Below are positions 16,690 through 24,974 of a stretch of 64,000 nt of DNA, piece by piece; the stretch's first letter is position 1; each line of letters opens with the position of its first letter. The stretch comes from Micrococcus flavus. GTDB lineage: Bacteria; Actinomycetota; Actinomycetes; Actinomycetales; Micrococcaceae. The stretch spans positions 1,984,001 through 2,048,000 of the forward strand of contig NZ_JACHMC010000001.1 in the NCBI RefSeq assembly GCF_014204815.1. The letters run 5' to 3'. Position numbers and translations under genes: made by a program. The notes beneath the pieces were generated by a model. It searched no databases. It saw only the letters and a program-made list of their open reading frames with translations, and was not told where the DNA came from.

Positions 16690-17898
16690 TCAGTGGCCGG
16701 CCTCGGGGTGGCCGCGCAGCACCACGACGGCGACGGCGAGCGCGGTCAGCGCGAGAACGACGACGAGCAGGACGGTGCCGGGCCACCCGAACGTCTCGTG
16801 GCCCAGCCCACCGAGCCAGCCGAACAGGCTCGAGCCGGCGTAGTAGGCCAGGGTGTAGAGGGAGGTGGACTGGGCCCGGCCGGTGGTCGCGGCGGTGCCC
16901 GCCCAGCCGGAGGCCACCGCGTGGGCCGCGAAGAAGGCTCCCGTGGCCACGACGAGCGCGGGCACCAGGACCGTCGGATGGGGCACCAGGGTGAGGGCCG
17001 CCGCGGCCGCCATGAGCCCCGCGGACCCCGCGAGCACGCGCAGCCGGCCCACCCGCATCGCCAGCCTGCCCGCGCGCGAGGAGGACCACGTCCCGGCGAG
17101 GTAGGCCAGGAAGACCAGCCCGGCGGCGGTGGGCGACCAGGAGAAGGGCGGAGCCAGGAGCGTGTAGCCCACGTAGTTGTAGAGGGCCACGAACCCGCCC
17201 ATCAGCAGGGCGCCCTGCAGATAGAGGGCCACGAGCGCGGGCGTGGCCAGGTGGACGCGGACCCGCCGCGCGGTCTGCGCCACGGACGCGCGCACCGGCC
17301 GAAAGCGGCGCGCGCGGGGGGTGACCAGGAGGAACCCGAGGGTGCACGCCACGCCCACGGCCGTCACGACCAGCATGCCGGCCTGCCAGCCCGCTGCCTC
17401 GGCCACGGGCAGGGCGAGCAGCCGACCGGAGAGCCCGCCCAGCGTGGTCCCGGCGACGTACGTCCCGGCGGCGGCAGGCACGACGCGCGGGGCCACCTCC
17501 TCGGCCAGCAGGGTCACCGCGAGCCCGGCCACGCCGCCGTGGGCCATCCCCTCCAGCAGACGCATCCCGAGCAGCAGCTCGAGCGAGGGCATCAGCACGC
17601 CGGCGACCGCGAGGGCGGAGGCGGTGACCAGGGAGGCGGCCATCACGGGACGGCGGCCCCAGCGGTCCCCGGCCAGCGACCACGGCACCACGGACACCGC
17701 GAGCCCGAGGGTTGCGGCGGCCACGAGCAGCGCTGCCCGGTGCGCCGGGACGCCCAGGTCCGCGCTCACGAGCGGCAGAAGGCCCTGGGGCGAGTACAGC
17801 TGGGCGAACGTGGCCACGCCCGCGAGGAACAGGCCCGCCAGCAGGCGCCGGTAGGCGGTCGAGCCCGGCTCGGCGGGAGCGGGCAGGTCGTCGGTCAC
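16690..17898 (-). CDS. MFS transporter (YnfM-type)
   Basis: A 402-residue major-facilitator protein with about 12 hydrophobic segments. The loop 2-3 motif appears as LAGDRWGRRPVMAASL, and the second-half equivalent as RAGRLAMRVGRLRVLAG. It resembles the YnfM/arabinose-efflux branch; the substrate is unknown. GTG at 17898 lies 6 bases downstream of TACAGT on the minus strand. Longer in-frame starts (17928, 17979) would run into the divergent gene's promoter or coding region. It is transcribed away from the phosphohexomutase gene with only 37 bases between the two starts. Confidence 0.82.
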   Translation of the reverse strand: MTDDLPAPAEPGSTAYRRLLAGLFLAGVATFAQLYSPQGLLPLVSADLGVPAHRAALLVAAATLGLAVSVVPWSLAGDRWGRRPVMAASLVTASALAVAGVLMPSLELLLGMRLLEGMAHGGVAGLAVTLLAEEVAPRVVPAAAGTYVAGTTLGGLSGRLLALPVAEAAGWQAGMLVVTAVGVACTLGFLLVTPRARRFRPVRASVAQTARRVRVHLATPALVALYLQGALLMGGFVALYNYVGYTLLAPPFSWSPTAAGLVFLAYLAGTWSSSRAGRLAMRVGRLRVLAGSAGLMAAAAALTLVPHPTVLVPALVVATGAFFAAHAVASGWAGTAATTGRAQSTSLYTLAYYAGSSLFGWLGGLGHETFGWPGTVLLVVVLALTALAVAVVVLRGHPEAGH

Positions 17899-17904
17899 AC
17901 GGCC

Positions 17905-17910
17905 ACTGTA
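17905..17910 (-). promoter_or_regulatory. -10 hexamer, MFS gene
   Basis: TACAGT on the minus strand, 6 bases before the GTG at 17898. Confidence 0.5.
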
Positions 17911-17922
17911 GTGAGGTGTCGG

Positions 17923-17928
17923 TATCAT
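17923..17928 (+). promoter_or_regulatory. -10 hexamer, phosphohexomutase gene
   Basis: TATCAT, 7 bases before the GTG at 17936. It is back to back with the MFS promoter. Confidence 0.55.
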
Positions 17929-17935
17929 CGACCGG

Positions 17936-19414
17936 GTGACTACTGCACCCGGCGCCATCGACCTGCACGACTCCTTCAAGGCCTACGACGTCCGCGGGAT
18001 CGTCGGCGAGACGATCACCGCCGAGACGGTGCGCGCCGTGGGCGCCGCGTTCGTGGACGTGCTCGGCCTCGCCGGACAGACGGTGCTGGTGGGCGGGGAC
18101 ATGCGCCCCTCCTCCCCGGAGTTCATGACCGCCTTCGCCGAGGGCGCCACCCGCCGGGGTGCGGACGTGCTGCGCCTGGGCCTGATCTCCACGGACATGC
18201 TCTACTACGCCGCCGGCGTGCAGGACGCCGCCGGCGTGGTGTTCACCGCATCCCACAACCCCGCCGAGTACAACGGCATGAAGATGGCCCAGGCCGGTGC
18301 CGTGCCCGTGTCCTCGGACACGGGCCTCTACGAGATCCGCGACGCCGCCCAGGCCTACCTCGACGCCGGGGAGATCCCCGCCGCGGGCGAGCCGGGCGCG
18401 GTCGAGGAACGGGACATCCTGCCGGCCTACGCCGAGTACCTGCGGTCCCTCGTGGACCTCTCCGGCATCCGGCTGCTGAAGGTCGTGGTGGACGCCGGCA
18501 ACGGCATGGCCGGCAAGACCACCCCCGCGGTCCTCGGAGACGCCGCCCTCGAGGCGCTGCCGCTGACCATCGAGCCGCTGTACTTCGAGCTCGACGGCAC
18601 CTTCCCCAACCATCCGGCCAACCCGCTGGAGTCCGAGAACCTGCGGGACCTCCAGGCGGCCGTGCGGGAGCACGGCGCGGACATCGGCCTGGCCTTCGAC
18701 GGCGACGCGGACCGCTGCTTCGTGATCGACGAGCGCGGCGAACCCGTCTCCCCGTCCGCCGTGACCGCGCTCGTGGCGCGCCGGGAGATCGCCCGTGCCA
18801 AGGCCGACGGCGACGACGTCCCCGTGGTCATCCACAACCTGATCACCTCCCGGGCCGTGCCCGAGCTGGTGGCCGCCGACGGCGGACGCGCCGTGGAGAC
18901 CCGCGTGGGCCACTCCTTCATCAAGGCCGTCATGGCCGAGGAGGGCGCCGTGTTCGGCGGCGAGCACTCCGCGCACTACTACTTCCGTGACTTCTTCAAC
19001 GCCGACACCGGCATGCTCGCGGCCATGCACGTGCTGGCCGCCCTCGGCGGGCAGGAGCAGCCGCTCAGCGAGCTCACGGAGGAGTACGAGCCGTACTTCG
19101 CCTCCGGGGAGATCAACTCGCAGGTGGCGGACAAGGACGCGGCGGTCGCGGCCGTGCTGTCCCAGTTCGCCCCTGAGGCGGCCGCAGGCGGGACCGGCGC
19201 GGCCTCCGCCGCCCACGAGGACTTCGCCGGGGTGGCCACCACGGTGCAGCGCATGGACGGCACCACGGTGGCCGCCGCGGACGGCTCCTGGTGGTTCAAC
19301 CTGCGCCCGTCCAACACGGAGCCCTTCCTCCGCTACAACGGTGAGGCCCGCACGCCGGAGACCATGGCGGCGATCCGGGACGCCGTGCTGGCGATCGTGC
19401 GCGCCGAGCGCTGA
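17936..19414 (+). CDS. manB: Phosphomannomutase/phosphoglucomutase
   Basis: Alpha-D-phosphohexomutase of 492 residues that interconverts hexose-1- and hexose-6-phosphates for GDP-mannose or glycan and glycogen precursors. The active-site loop TASHNPAEYNGMK places the phosphoserine near residue 106. The metal loop is DGDADRCF near residue 257. The sugar loop is GEHSAHYYF, and the phosphate-binding loop is RPSNTEPFLRYN near the C-terminus. All four family domains are present. GTG at 17936 is supported by the -10 element 7 bases upstream. Mannose versus glucose preference cannot be read from the sequence, so the symbol is tentative. Confidence 0.9.
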   Translation: MTTAPGAIDLHDSFKAYDVRGIVGETITAETVRAVGAAFVDVLGLAGQTVLVGGDMRPSSPEFMTAFAEGATRRGADVLRLGLISTDMLYYAAGVQDAAGVVFTASHNPAEYNGMKMAQAGAVPVSSDTGLYEIRDAAQAYLDAGEIPAAGEPGAVEERDILPAYAEYLRSLVDLSGIRLLKVVVDAGNGMAGKTTPAVLGDAALEALPLTIEPLYFELDGTFPNHPANPLESENLRDLQAAVREHGADIGLAFDGDADRCFVIDERGEPVSPSAVTALVARREIARAKADGDDVPVVIHNLITSRAVPELVAADGGRAVETRVGHSFIKAVMAEEGAVFGGEHSAHYYFRDFFNADTGMLAAMHVLAALGGQEQPLSELTEEYEPYFASGEINSQVADKDAAVAAVLSQFAPEAAAGGTGAASAAHEDFAGVATTVQRMDGTTVAAADGSWWFNLRPSNTEPFLRYNGEARTPETMAAIRDAVLAIVRAER

Positions 19415-19427
19415 CCCGCCGCGCGGC

Positions 19428-21611
19428 TCAGCCGTTCTGGGCGAGGACGAACGGCAGGACGCCCTGCGCTCCGGCTCCGCGCAGGACGCGGGCGGCCTCG
19501 GCCAGGGACCACCGTGAGTCCACGAGGTCGTCCACCAGGAGCACCGGGCCGTGCTGCCCGGCCTCGGGCGCGGTGCGGAGCATGTGCTCCATGGCCTCGG
19601 GCACCGCGAACCGGCCGTGGACCGAGGCCAGCCGGTAGGCGCTGTTGCCGCCGGGTCCCGCCGTGGGTCCGCCGCCGACCGTCTCCAGCGCACCGAGGAA
19701 CGGCAGCCGTCCCAGCCGTGCGATTCCGCGGGCGAACGAGTCCACCAGCTGCGGCCGTCCCCGGGAGGGCATGGCGACGACGGCGATGGGACGGGCCTGC
19801 CACCCCCACGCGGCGAGCACGGCCACGGCCCCCTGCAGCACCTCCTCGGGCAGGGGGGCGTCCTCTGCGGCGAGCAGCTCCCGCAGGCGGGAGCCCCAGC
19901 CGAGGTCGGTGAGACGCGCCAGGGCCCGTCCCTCCTCCGCCTGCTCCCCCTCGGCGATCCGGCCCTTCACCGGCACGCCGAGGCGGTCCATGTTCGAGGG
20001 CCACATGCGCCGCGGCTCGATCGGCACGCCCGTGCGCCGCAGCGCCTGGTCCGCGCGCTCCCGCGCGGCCCCGTCCCAGCCCGTGGGGAACCAGGGGCCC
20101 GCGCACACGTCGCAGCGCCCGCACGGGGCGGCGGTGGGGTCGTCCAGCGTGCGGGCCAGGAATTCCATGCGGCACGTCTGCGTGGTCTGGTAGTCCAGCA
20201 TGAGCCGTTCCTCCGCGCGGCGGGCCTCGGCCACGCGGGCGTAGCGTTCGGCGTCGTAGGTCCAGTCACGCCCTGTGGCGCGCCATCCGCCGCCCACGCG
20301 CTCCACGGCACCGTCCACGGCGAGGACCTTGAGCAGCAGCTCGAGGACGGTGCGCTTGACGGACACCACCGGCTCGAGGGCCGCCACGGACATCGCACCG
20401 CCGGACTGCTGGAGCGCATCCAGCACGGCGCGGGCCTGGGCCTCGTCCGGCATGGAGGCGGTGGCGAAGTACTCCCAGATGGCCCGGTCCTCCTGGCCCG
20501 GCAGCAGCAGGACGTCCGCGTGGTCCGTGCCGCGGCCGGCGCGGCCGACCTGCTGGTAGTACGCCACCGGCGAGCTCGGGGCGCCCAGGTGCACCACGAA
20601 GGTCAGGTCCGGCTTGTCGAACCCCATGCCCAGGGCCGAGGTGGCCACCACCGCCTTGACCCGGTTGGCCTTGAGGTCCTCCTCGATCCTCTCCCGCTGC
20701 TCCGGGTCCGTCCGGCCCGTGTAGGCCACCACCTCAACGCCGGCGTCCCGAAGCGCCCGGGCGGTGTCCTCCGCCGCGGAGACGGTGAGCGCGTAGACGA
20801 TCCCCGAGCCCGGCAGCTCCTGGAGGTGCTGCAGCAGCCACGCCAGCCGCGCGGCGGGGCTGGGCAGGCGCAGCACGCCCAGGCGGAGGGACGCGCGCGC
20901 CAGAGGACCGCGCAGGACGAACACCTCCTGCCGGGACTCGACGTCCAGCTGCTCCACGACGTCCTGCACCACGCGGCCGTTGGCGGTGGCGGTGGTCGCC
21001 AGCACCGGCACGGCCCGCGGGCCGGAGGAGGGCAGCTGCCCGATCAGGTCCCGGATCCGCCGGTAGTCCGGCCGGAAGTCGTGCCCCCAGTCGGAGATGC
21101 AGTGCGCCTCGTCCACCACCAGCAGGCCCATGCGGGAGACGAGGTCCGGGAGCTGCTCGTCCCGGAAGCGGGGGTTGGTCAGGCGCTCGGGAGAGATCAG
21201 CAGCACGTCCACCTCGTCCGCGGCCAGGGCGCGGCGCACGTCCTCCCATTCGGTGGCGTTGGCCGAGCTCACGGACACGGCCCGCACGCCGGCGCGGGCG
21301 GCCGCGGCCACCTGGTCCCGCATCAGCGCCAGCAGCGGGGAGACGATCAGCGTGGGCCCGGCGCCCCGGGCCCGCAGCAGCAGGGAGGCCACGAAGTACA
21401 CCGCGGACTTGCCCCAGCCGGTGCGCTGGACCACGAGCGCGCGGCGCCGGTGGGCCACGAGCGCCTCCACTGCCTCGTACTGGCCCTCCTTGAACTCGGC
21501 GTCCGGGCGGCCCACGAGGTCCCGCAGGACCTTCAGCGCCTCGGCGTGCAGGGCCGGGTCCTCGACGGCGGGCGAGGGGCTCGGGGCGGTGGAGGCCTGG
21601 GGGGTGCTCAT
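19428..21611 (-). CDS. recQ: RecQ-family helicase with C-terminal phosphoribosyltransferase-like domain
   Basis: ATP-dependent 3'-5' DNA helicase of 727 residues for recombinational repair. The helicase core shows motif I QRTGWGKSAVY (near 65), motif II VVDEAHCISDWGHDFR (near 175) and motif VI QQVGRAGRG. A zinc-binding segment with CRMEFL and CGRCDVC lies near 478-500. Beyond it, about residues 590-727 resemble a ComF/PRTase fold: AVVAMPSRGRPQLVD and VLLVDDLVDSRWSLAEAARVLRGAG. The usual PRPP loop DDxxTTGxT is degenerate (DDLVDSRWS). ATG at 21611 lies 7 bases after CAGACT. It is convergent with the mutase gene, 13 bases apart. Confidence 0.88.
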   Translation of the reverse strand: MSTPQASTAPSPSPAVEDPALHAEALKVLRDLVGRPDAEFKEGQYEAVEALVAHRRRALVVQRTGWGKSAVYFVASLLLRARGAGPTLIVSPLLALMRDQVAAAARAGVRAVSVSSANATEWEDVRRALAADEVDVLLISPERLTNPRFRDEQLPDLVSRMGLLVVDEAHCISDWGHDFRPDYRRIRDLIGQLPSSGPRAVPVLATTATANGRVVQDVVEQLDVESRQEVFVLRGPLARASLRLGVLRLPSPAARLAWLLQHLQELPGSGIVYALTVSAAEDTARALRDAGVEVVAYTGRTDPEQRERIEEDLKANRVKAVVATSALGMGFDKPDLTFVVHLGAPSSPVAYYQQVGRAGRGTDHADVLLLPGQEDRAIWEYFATASMPDEAQARAVLDALQQSGGAMSVAALEPVVSVKRTVLELLLKVLAVDGAVERVGGGWRATGRDWTYDAERYARVAEARRAEERLMLDYQTTQTCRMEFLARTLDDPTAAPCGRCDVCAGPWFPTGWDGAARERADQALRRTGVPIEPRRMWPSNMDRLGVPVKGRIAEGEQAEEGRALARLTDLGWGSRLRELLAAEDAPLPEEVLQGAVAVLAAWGWQARPIAVVAMPSRGRPQLVDSFARGIARLGRLPFLGALETVGGGPTAGPGGNSAYRLASVHGRFAVPEAMEHMLRTAPEAGQHGPVLLVDDLVDSRWSLAEAARVLRGAGAQGVLPFVLAQNG

Positions 21612-21618
21612 GTCGGCC

Positions 21619-21624
21619 AGTCTG
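21619..21624 (-). promoter_or_regulatory. -10 hexamer, recQ
   Basis: CAGACT on the minus strand, 7 bases before the ATG at 21611. Confidence 0.4.
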
Positions 21625-21743
21625 CCAGCGGGGGCGGACGCGGTACCGGGCCCGGCCGGCCGCAGGGGACGACGCGCGCACCTCGGAGGGCCTGTGCAGG
21701 AGCCGTCCGACCTGGTGCGCCGCACCGCGCCCCGCGCGACCGG

Positions 21744-21755
21744 GAAATGCCATAT
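21744..21755. promoter_or_regulatory. Candidate NsrR-type element upstream of the regulator gene
   Basis: GAAATGCCATAT lies just upstream of the presumed -10. It shares AATGCCA with GAATGCCACTTAT at 23665-23677 in front of hmp. Confidence 0.35.
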
Positions 21756-21765
21756 GGGCGGGTGG

Positions 21766-21771
21766 GACAAT
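21766..21771 (+). promoter_or_regulatory. -10 hexamer, nsrR-like gene
   Basis: GACAAT, 6 bases before the ATG at 21778; predicts a leaderless mRNA. Confidence 0.4.
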
Positions 21772-21777
21772 GGGCCC

Positions 21778-22263
21778 ATGAAGCTCAACGCGTTCACCGA
21801 CGTCTGCCTCCGGGTCCTGATGACCCTGGGTCGGGACGCGGGCACCAAGCTCACCACGCAGCAGATCGCGGACCGGATCGCCGTGCCCTACAACCACGTG
21901 GTCAAGGCCGTGGGCGAGCTGCGCCGTCGCGGGCTCGTCGACGTCGCCCGGGGGCGCACGGGCGGCGCCGTCATCACGGAGGCCGGCCTGGACCAGCGCA
22001 TCGGCCGGCTGGTGCACGAGCTGACCACCCGCCCGGAGATGGTGGACTGCACCGGCCTCGAGAGCGGGGTCCCCTGCCCGCTGCGGGACGGGTGCGGGCT
22101 TCGCCTGGCCCTGGCCCGCGCCCGGGACGCGTTCTACGCGGAGCTGGACCAGTATCGGGTCCGGGACCTCACCGCCCACAACGAGACGTTCCTGGGCCTG
22201 CCGGCGGTCGGCCGCCCCGCGCCCGGAAGCCCGGCGGACCGACCCGACGCGATTCCCGCATGA
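21778..22263 (+). CDS. nsrR: Rrf2-family regulator, NsrR-like
   Basis: A 161-residue winged-helix repressor of the Rrf2 family. The N-terminus MKLNAFTDVCLRVLM and the recognition region NHVVKAVGELRRRGLVDVARG match NsrR proteins. Three cysteines in the spacing C-x8-C-x5-C (near residues 95, 104 and 110) would bind the Fe-S cluster that senses nitric oxide. The tail after residue 140 is Pro-rich and disordered. Its TGA overlaps the ATG of the MFS gene, and the NO-detoxifying flavohemoglobin gene hmp lies 1.4 kb downstream. The context strongly suggests an NO-responsive regulator of hmp. Confidence 0.85.
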   Translation: MKLNAFTDVCLRVLMTLGRDAGTKLTTQQIADRIAVPYNHVVKAVGELRRRGLVDVARGRTGGAVITEAGLDQRIGRLVHELTTRPEMVDCTGLESGVPCPLRDGCGLRLALARARDAFYAELDQYRVRDLTAHNETFLGLPAVGRPAPGSPADRPDAIPA

Positions 22264-23588
22264 CCGCCGCGGAGCGCCTGTACTCCCGCCTGGTCCGGCG
22301 CGACGCCGACGCCGAGTCCGCCCTCGACCCCACCGTGCGCGCCGAGCTGCCGCCCAACGGCGTCCGGCTGGTCACGGCGCAGGCGCTGCAGTCTGCCGGG
22401 GACCAGACCGTCAACGCCTCCACCGTCCTGACCTGGCTCTTCCACGCCCTGGGCGTGCCGGCGGGGCTGGCGGGTCTGCTGGTCCCGATCCGCGAGTCCG
22501 GCTCCATGCTCCCCCAGGTGTTCCTCACCCCGCTCGTGATGCGCGTGCGCGGCCGACGGCACGTCTTCGCCGCCGGCGCGTGGGTGCAGGCGGCGGCGGT
22601 GGCTGTCATGGCGTTCACCGCGGCGGTCGGCACCGGGCTGACGGCCGGCGTCGTGATCCTGGCGGCGCTCGCCGTGGCGGCGCTGGGACGGTGCCTGTGC
22701 TCGATCGCCTCCAAGGACGTCCAGGGGCGCACCGTGCCCAAGGGCGAGCGCGGCCAGATCACGGGCGTGTCCACCATGGTGGCCGGCGCCGTCGCGCTCA
22801 CGCTGGGCCTGGGCATCCGCCTGCTCGGCGGGGACGCGCCGGGCACCGGGGCCCTGGCGGCCCTGCTGGGCCTGGGCGCCGCGCTCTGGGCGATCTCCGC
22901 GATCGTGTACGGCCGGGTCCGCGAGCCGGAGCCGCCCGCCCCCACCACGGACGACGACGGCGCCCCCGGCGTCGCCGCCCGCCTCGCCTCCGCCTGCCGG
23001 GACGACCCCCAGTTCCGCCGGTTCGTCACGGCCCGCTCGCTGCTGCTGGTCTCCGCGCTGAGCCCGCCGTTCATCCTCGCGCTGGCCCTGGCCGCGGGAA
23101 CCTCGGGGCTGTCGGGGCTGGGCGGGTTCATCCTGGCCTCCGGGCTGGCCGCGCTGCTGGGCGGCCGCGTGTTCGGGCGGCTGGCCGACCGCTCCTCCCG
23201 CCTGCTCATGACCGGCACGGCCCTCGCGGCCAGCCTCGTCCTCCTGGCCCTGCTGGGCGTGCTCGCCCTCACCGGCGGACCGGAGGCGCTCGGCTCCGGC
23301 CCGGCCACGGAGGCGCTGTTCGTGGGCGCGTACTTCCTGATCGCGTTCATCCACACGGGTGTGCGGGTGGGGCGCAAGACCTACGTGCAGGACATGGCGG
23401 AGGGAGACCGGCGCACGCTCTACGTGGCCGCCGGCAACACGACCCTCGGCGTCGTGCTCCTGGTGGTGGGCGGGATCAGCTCCGCCCTGGCCGCCGTGGA
23501 TCCGCAGTGGGCGGTGCTGTTCCTAGCCCTGCTGGGCCTCGCGGGCGTGGTCACGTCGTGGAGCCTGCCGGAGGTCTCCCGGGGCTGA
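22260..23588 (+). CDS. MFS-type membrane protein in the nitric-oxide module
   Basis: A 442-residue polytopic protein with about 12 hydrophobic segments and an unusually polar N-terminus (about 35 residues). Conserved-looking stretches include SKDVQGRTVPKGERGQITG between early helices and HTGVRVGRKTYVQDMAEGDR between late ones. It resembles major-facilitator proteins of unknown substrate. The ATG overlaps the stop of the nsrR-like gene by four bases (ATGA), so it is translationally coupled to the regulator. Its position between an NO sensor and hmp suggests a role in nitrogen-oxide stress; that is inference. Confidence 0.75.
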   Translation: MTAAERLYSRLVRRDADAESALDPTVRAELPPNGVRLVTAQALQSAGDQTVNASTVLTWLFHALGVPAGLAGLLVPIRESGSMLPQVFLTPLVMRVRGRRHVFAAGAWVQAAAVAVMAFTAAVGTGLTAGVVILAALAVAALGRCLCSIASKDVQGRTVPKGERGQITGVSTMVAGAVALTLGLGIRLLGGDAPGTGALAALLGLGAALWAISAIVYGRVREPEPPAPTTDDDGAPGVAARLASACRDDPQFRRFVTARSLLLVSALSPPFILALALAAGTSGLSGLGGFILASGLAALLGGRVFGRLADRSSRLLMTGTALAASLVLLALLGVLALTGGPEALGSGPATEALFVGAYFLIAFIHTGVRVGRKTYVQDMAEGDRRTLYVAAGNTTLGVVLLVVGGISSALAAVDPQWAVLFLALLGLAGVVTSWSLPEVSRG

Positions 23589-23650
23589 GCCGACGCGCGA
23601 CGGCGCGCCGCCGTCACGCCGCCCCCGTGGCGCCGGCCCCGGCGCGGGTG

Positions 23651-23656
23651 TAATCT
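23651..23656 (+). promoter_or_regulatory. -10 hexamer, hmp
   Basis: TAATCT with an upstream TG-like extension (GTGTAATCT). The start of transcription would fall near 23663, giving a roughly 33-base leader with an AGGAGG ribosome site. Confidence 0.5.
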
Positions 23657-23664
23657 CGCACTCA

Positions 23665-23677
23665 GAATGCCACTTAT
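23665..23677. promoter_or_regulatory. Candidate NsrR-type element at the hmp start site
   Basis: GAATGCCACTTAT sits at or just after the predicted start of transcription. Repressor binding there would block initiation. It shares AATGCCA with the element upstream of the nsrR-like gene. Confidence 0.4.
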
Positions 23678-23695
23678 CCCGACCAGGAGGACCCC

Positions 23696-24880
23696 ATGCT
23701 GTCCGACAAGTCCCGCCCCGTGATCGAGGCGACCGCCGCCGTCGTCGCCGAGCACATGCCGGAGATCACCCCGAAGTTCTACGCCCACATGTTCGAGGCC
23801 CACCCCGAGCTCATGGACGGCACCTTCTCCCGCGCCAACCAGCGCAACGGCGAGCAGGCCCAGGCCCTGGCCGGCTCGATCGTGCACTTCGCCGTGCACC
23901 TGCTCGAGCACCCGGACACCCTCCCCGAGACGGTCCTCGCCCGCATCGCGCACAAGCACACGGCGCTGGGCATCACCGAGGACCAGTACCAGATCGTCTA
24001 CGAGAACCTCTTCTGGGCCATCGCCCAGGTGCTCGGCGACGCCGTCACCCCCGAGGTGGCCGAGGCCTGGACCGAGGTCTACTGGCTCATGGCGGACGCC
24101 CTCATCACGCTCGAGAAGGACCTGTACGCGAAGCAGGCCAACGACAAGATGTGGACGGACTGGAGGGTCGCCTCCAAGGAGCCCACCGGCAATGCCGCCG
24201 TCACGTTCCGCCTCGAGCCGGCCGACGACACCCCGCAGACCCCCGGCCAGCCCGGCGGGTACGTGTCCGTCCGCATCAAGGTCGCCGACGGCCTGCGCCA
24301 GGCCCGCCAGTACTCGCTCTCCGGCGACGCCGCGGCCACCGACCACCGCCTCATCACGGTGAAGCTGGACGAGGCCGGCGAGGTCTCGCCCGTGCTCATC
24401 CAGAGCGTGGAGGTCGGCGACGTCGTGGAGGTGTCCAACCCCTACGGCGACATCACCCTGCAGGACTCCGCCGCCCCGCTGGTGCTCATGACCGCCGGCA
24501 TCGGCATCACCCCGGCCGCCGCGATCCTCTCCGCCCTGGCCGAGCAGCGCTCCGACCGCGCTGTGCGTCTGCTGCACGGCGACGCGTCCTGGGACTCCGT
24601 GGCCCTGCGCGACCAGGTCCTCGAGGCCGTCCAGGCCCTGCCGGACGCGCAGGCCGACCTGTGGCTGGGCGTAGTCCCGGAGCAGGCCCCGGAGGGCGTC
24701 ACCGTCCACGAGGGTCAGGTGGACGCCTCCCAGGTGGAGCTGCCCGCCGGCGCCGAGTACATCCTCTGCGGCCCGCTGGCCTTCATGCAGTCCGCGCGCT
24801 CCTCCCTGATCGACGCCGGCGTGCCCGCCACCTCCATCCGGTACGAGATCTTCGGCCCGGACCTCTGGCTGGCCGCCTGA
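23696..24880 (+). CDS. hmp: Flavohemoprotein, nitric oxide dioxygenase
   Basis: Converts NO, O2 and NAD(P)H to nitrate in the cytoplasm. The 394 residues match the family length. The globin domain covers about 1-136, with the proximal histidine in IAHKHTALGI near residue 85. The ferredoxin-reductase FAD domain follows, with RQYSLSG near residue 204. The NAD domain has LMTAGIGITPAAAIL near 265 and ends with CGPLAFMQSARS and the C-terminal EIFGP motif. It has its own promoter and ribosome site, and a strong terminator follows. The upstream NsrR-like gene is the likely regulator. Confidence 0.94.
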   Translation: MLSDKSRPVIEATAAVVAEHMPEITPKFYAHMFEAHPELMDGTFSRANQRNGEQAQALAGSIVHFAVHLLEHPDTLPETVLARIAHKHTALGITEDQYQIVYENLFWAIAQVLGDAVTPEVAEAWTEVYWLMADALITLEKDLYAKQANDKMWTDWRVASKEPTGNAAVTFRLEPADDTPQTPGQPGGYVSVRIKVADGLRQARQYSLSGDAAATDHRLITVKLDEAGEVSPVLIQSVEVGDVVEVSNPYGDITLQDSAAPLVLMTAGIGITPAAAILSALAEQRSDRAVRLLHGDASWDSVALRDQVLEAVQALPDAQADLWLGVVPEQAPEGVTVHEGQVDASQVELPAGAEYILCGPLAFMQSARSSLIDAGVPATSIRYEIFGPDLWLAA

Positions 24881-24906
24881 GCGGCCTTCGCGCCCGCTGA
24901 CGGCAC

Positions 24907-24955
24907 GACGACGTCGGCCCCCGCCTCCTCGAGGGAGGCGGGGGCCGACGTCGTC
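24907..24955. terminator. Bidirectional hairpin terminator between hmp and pckG
   Basis: A perfect 22-bp stem with a 5-base loop (TCGAG) lies between the two convergent genes. Confidence 0.85.
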
Positions 24956-24974
24956 CGCGGTTCAGGCCACCGGA

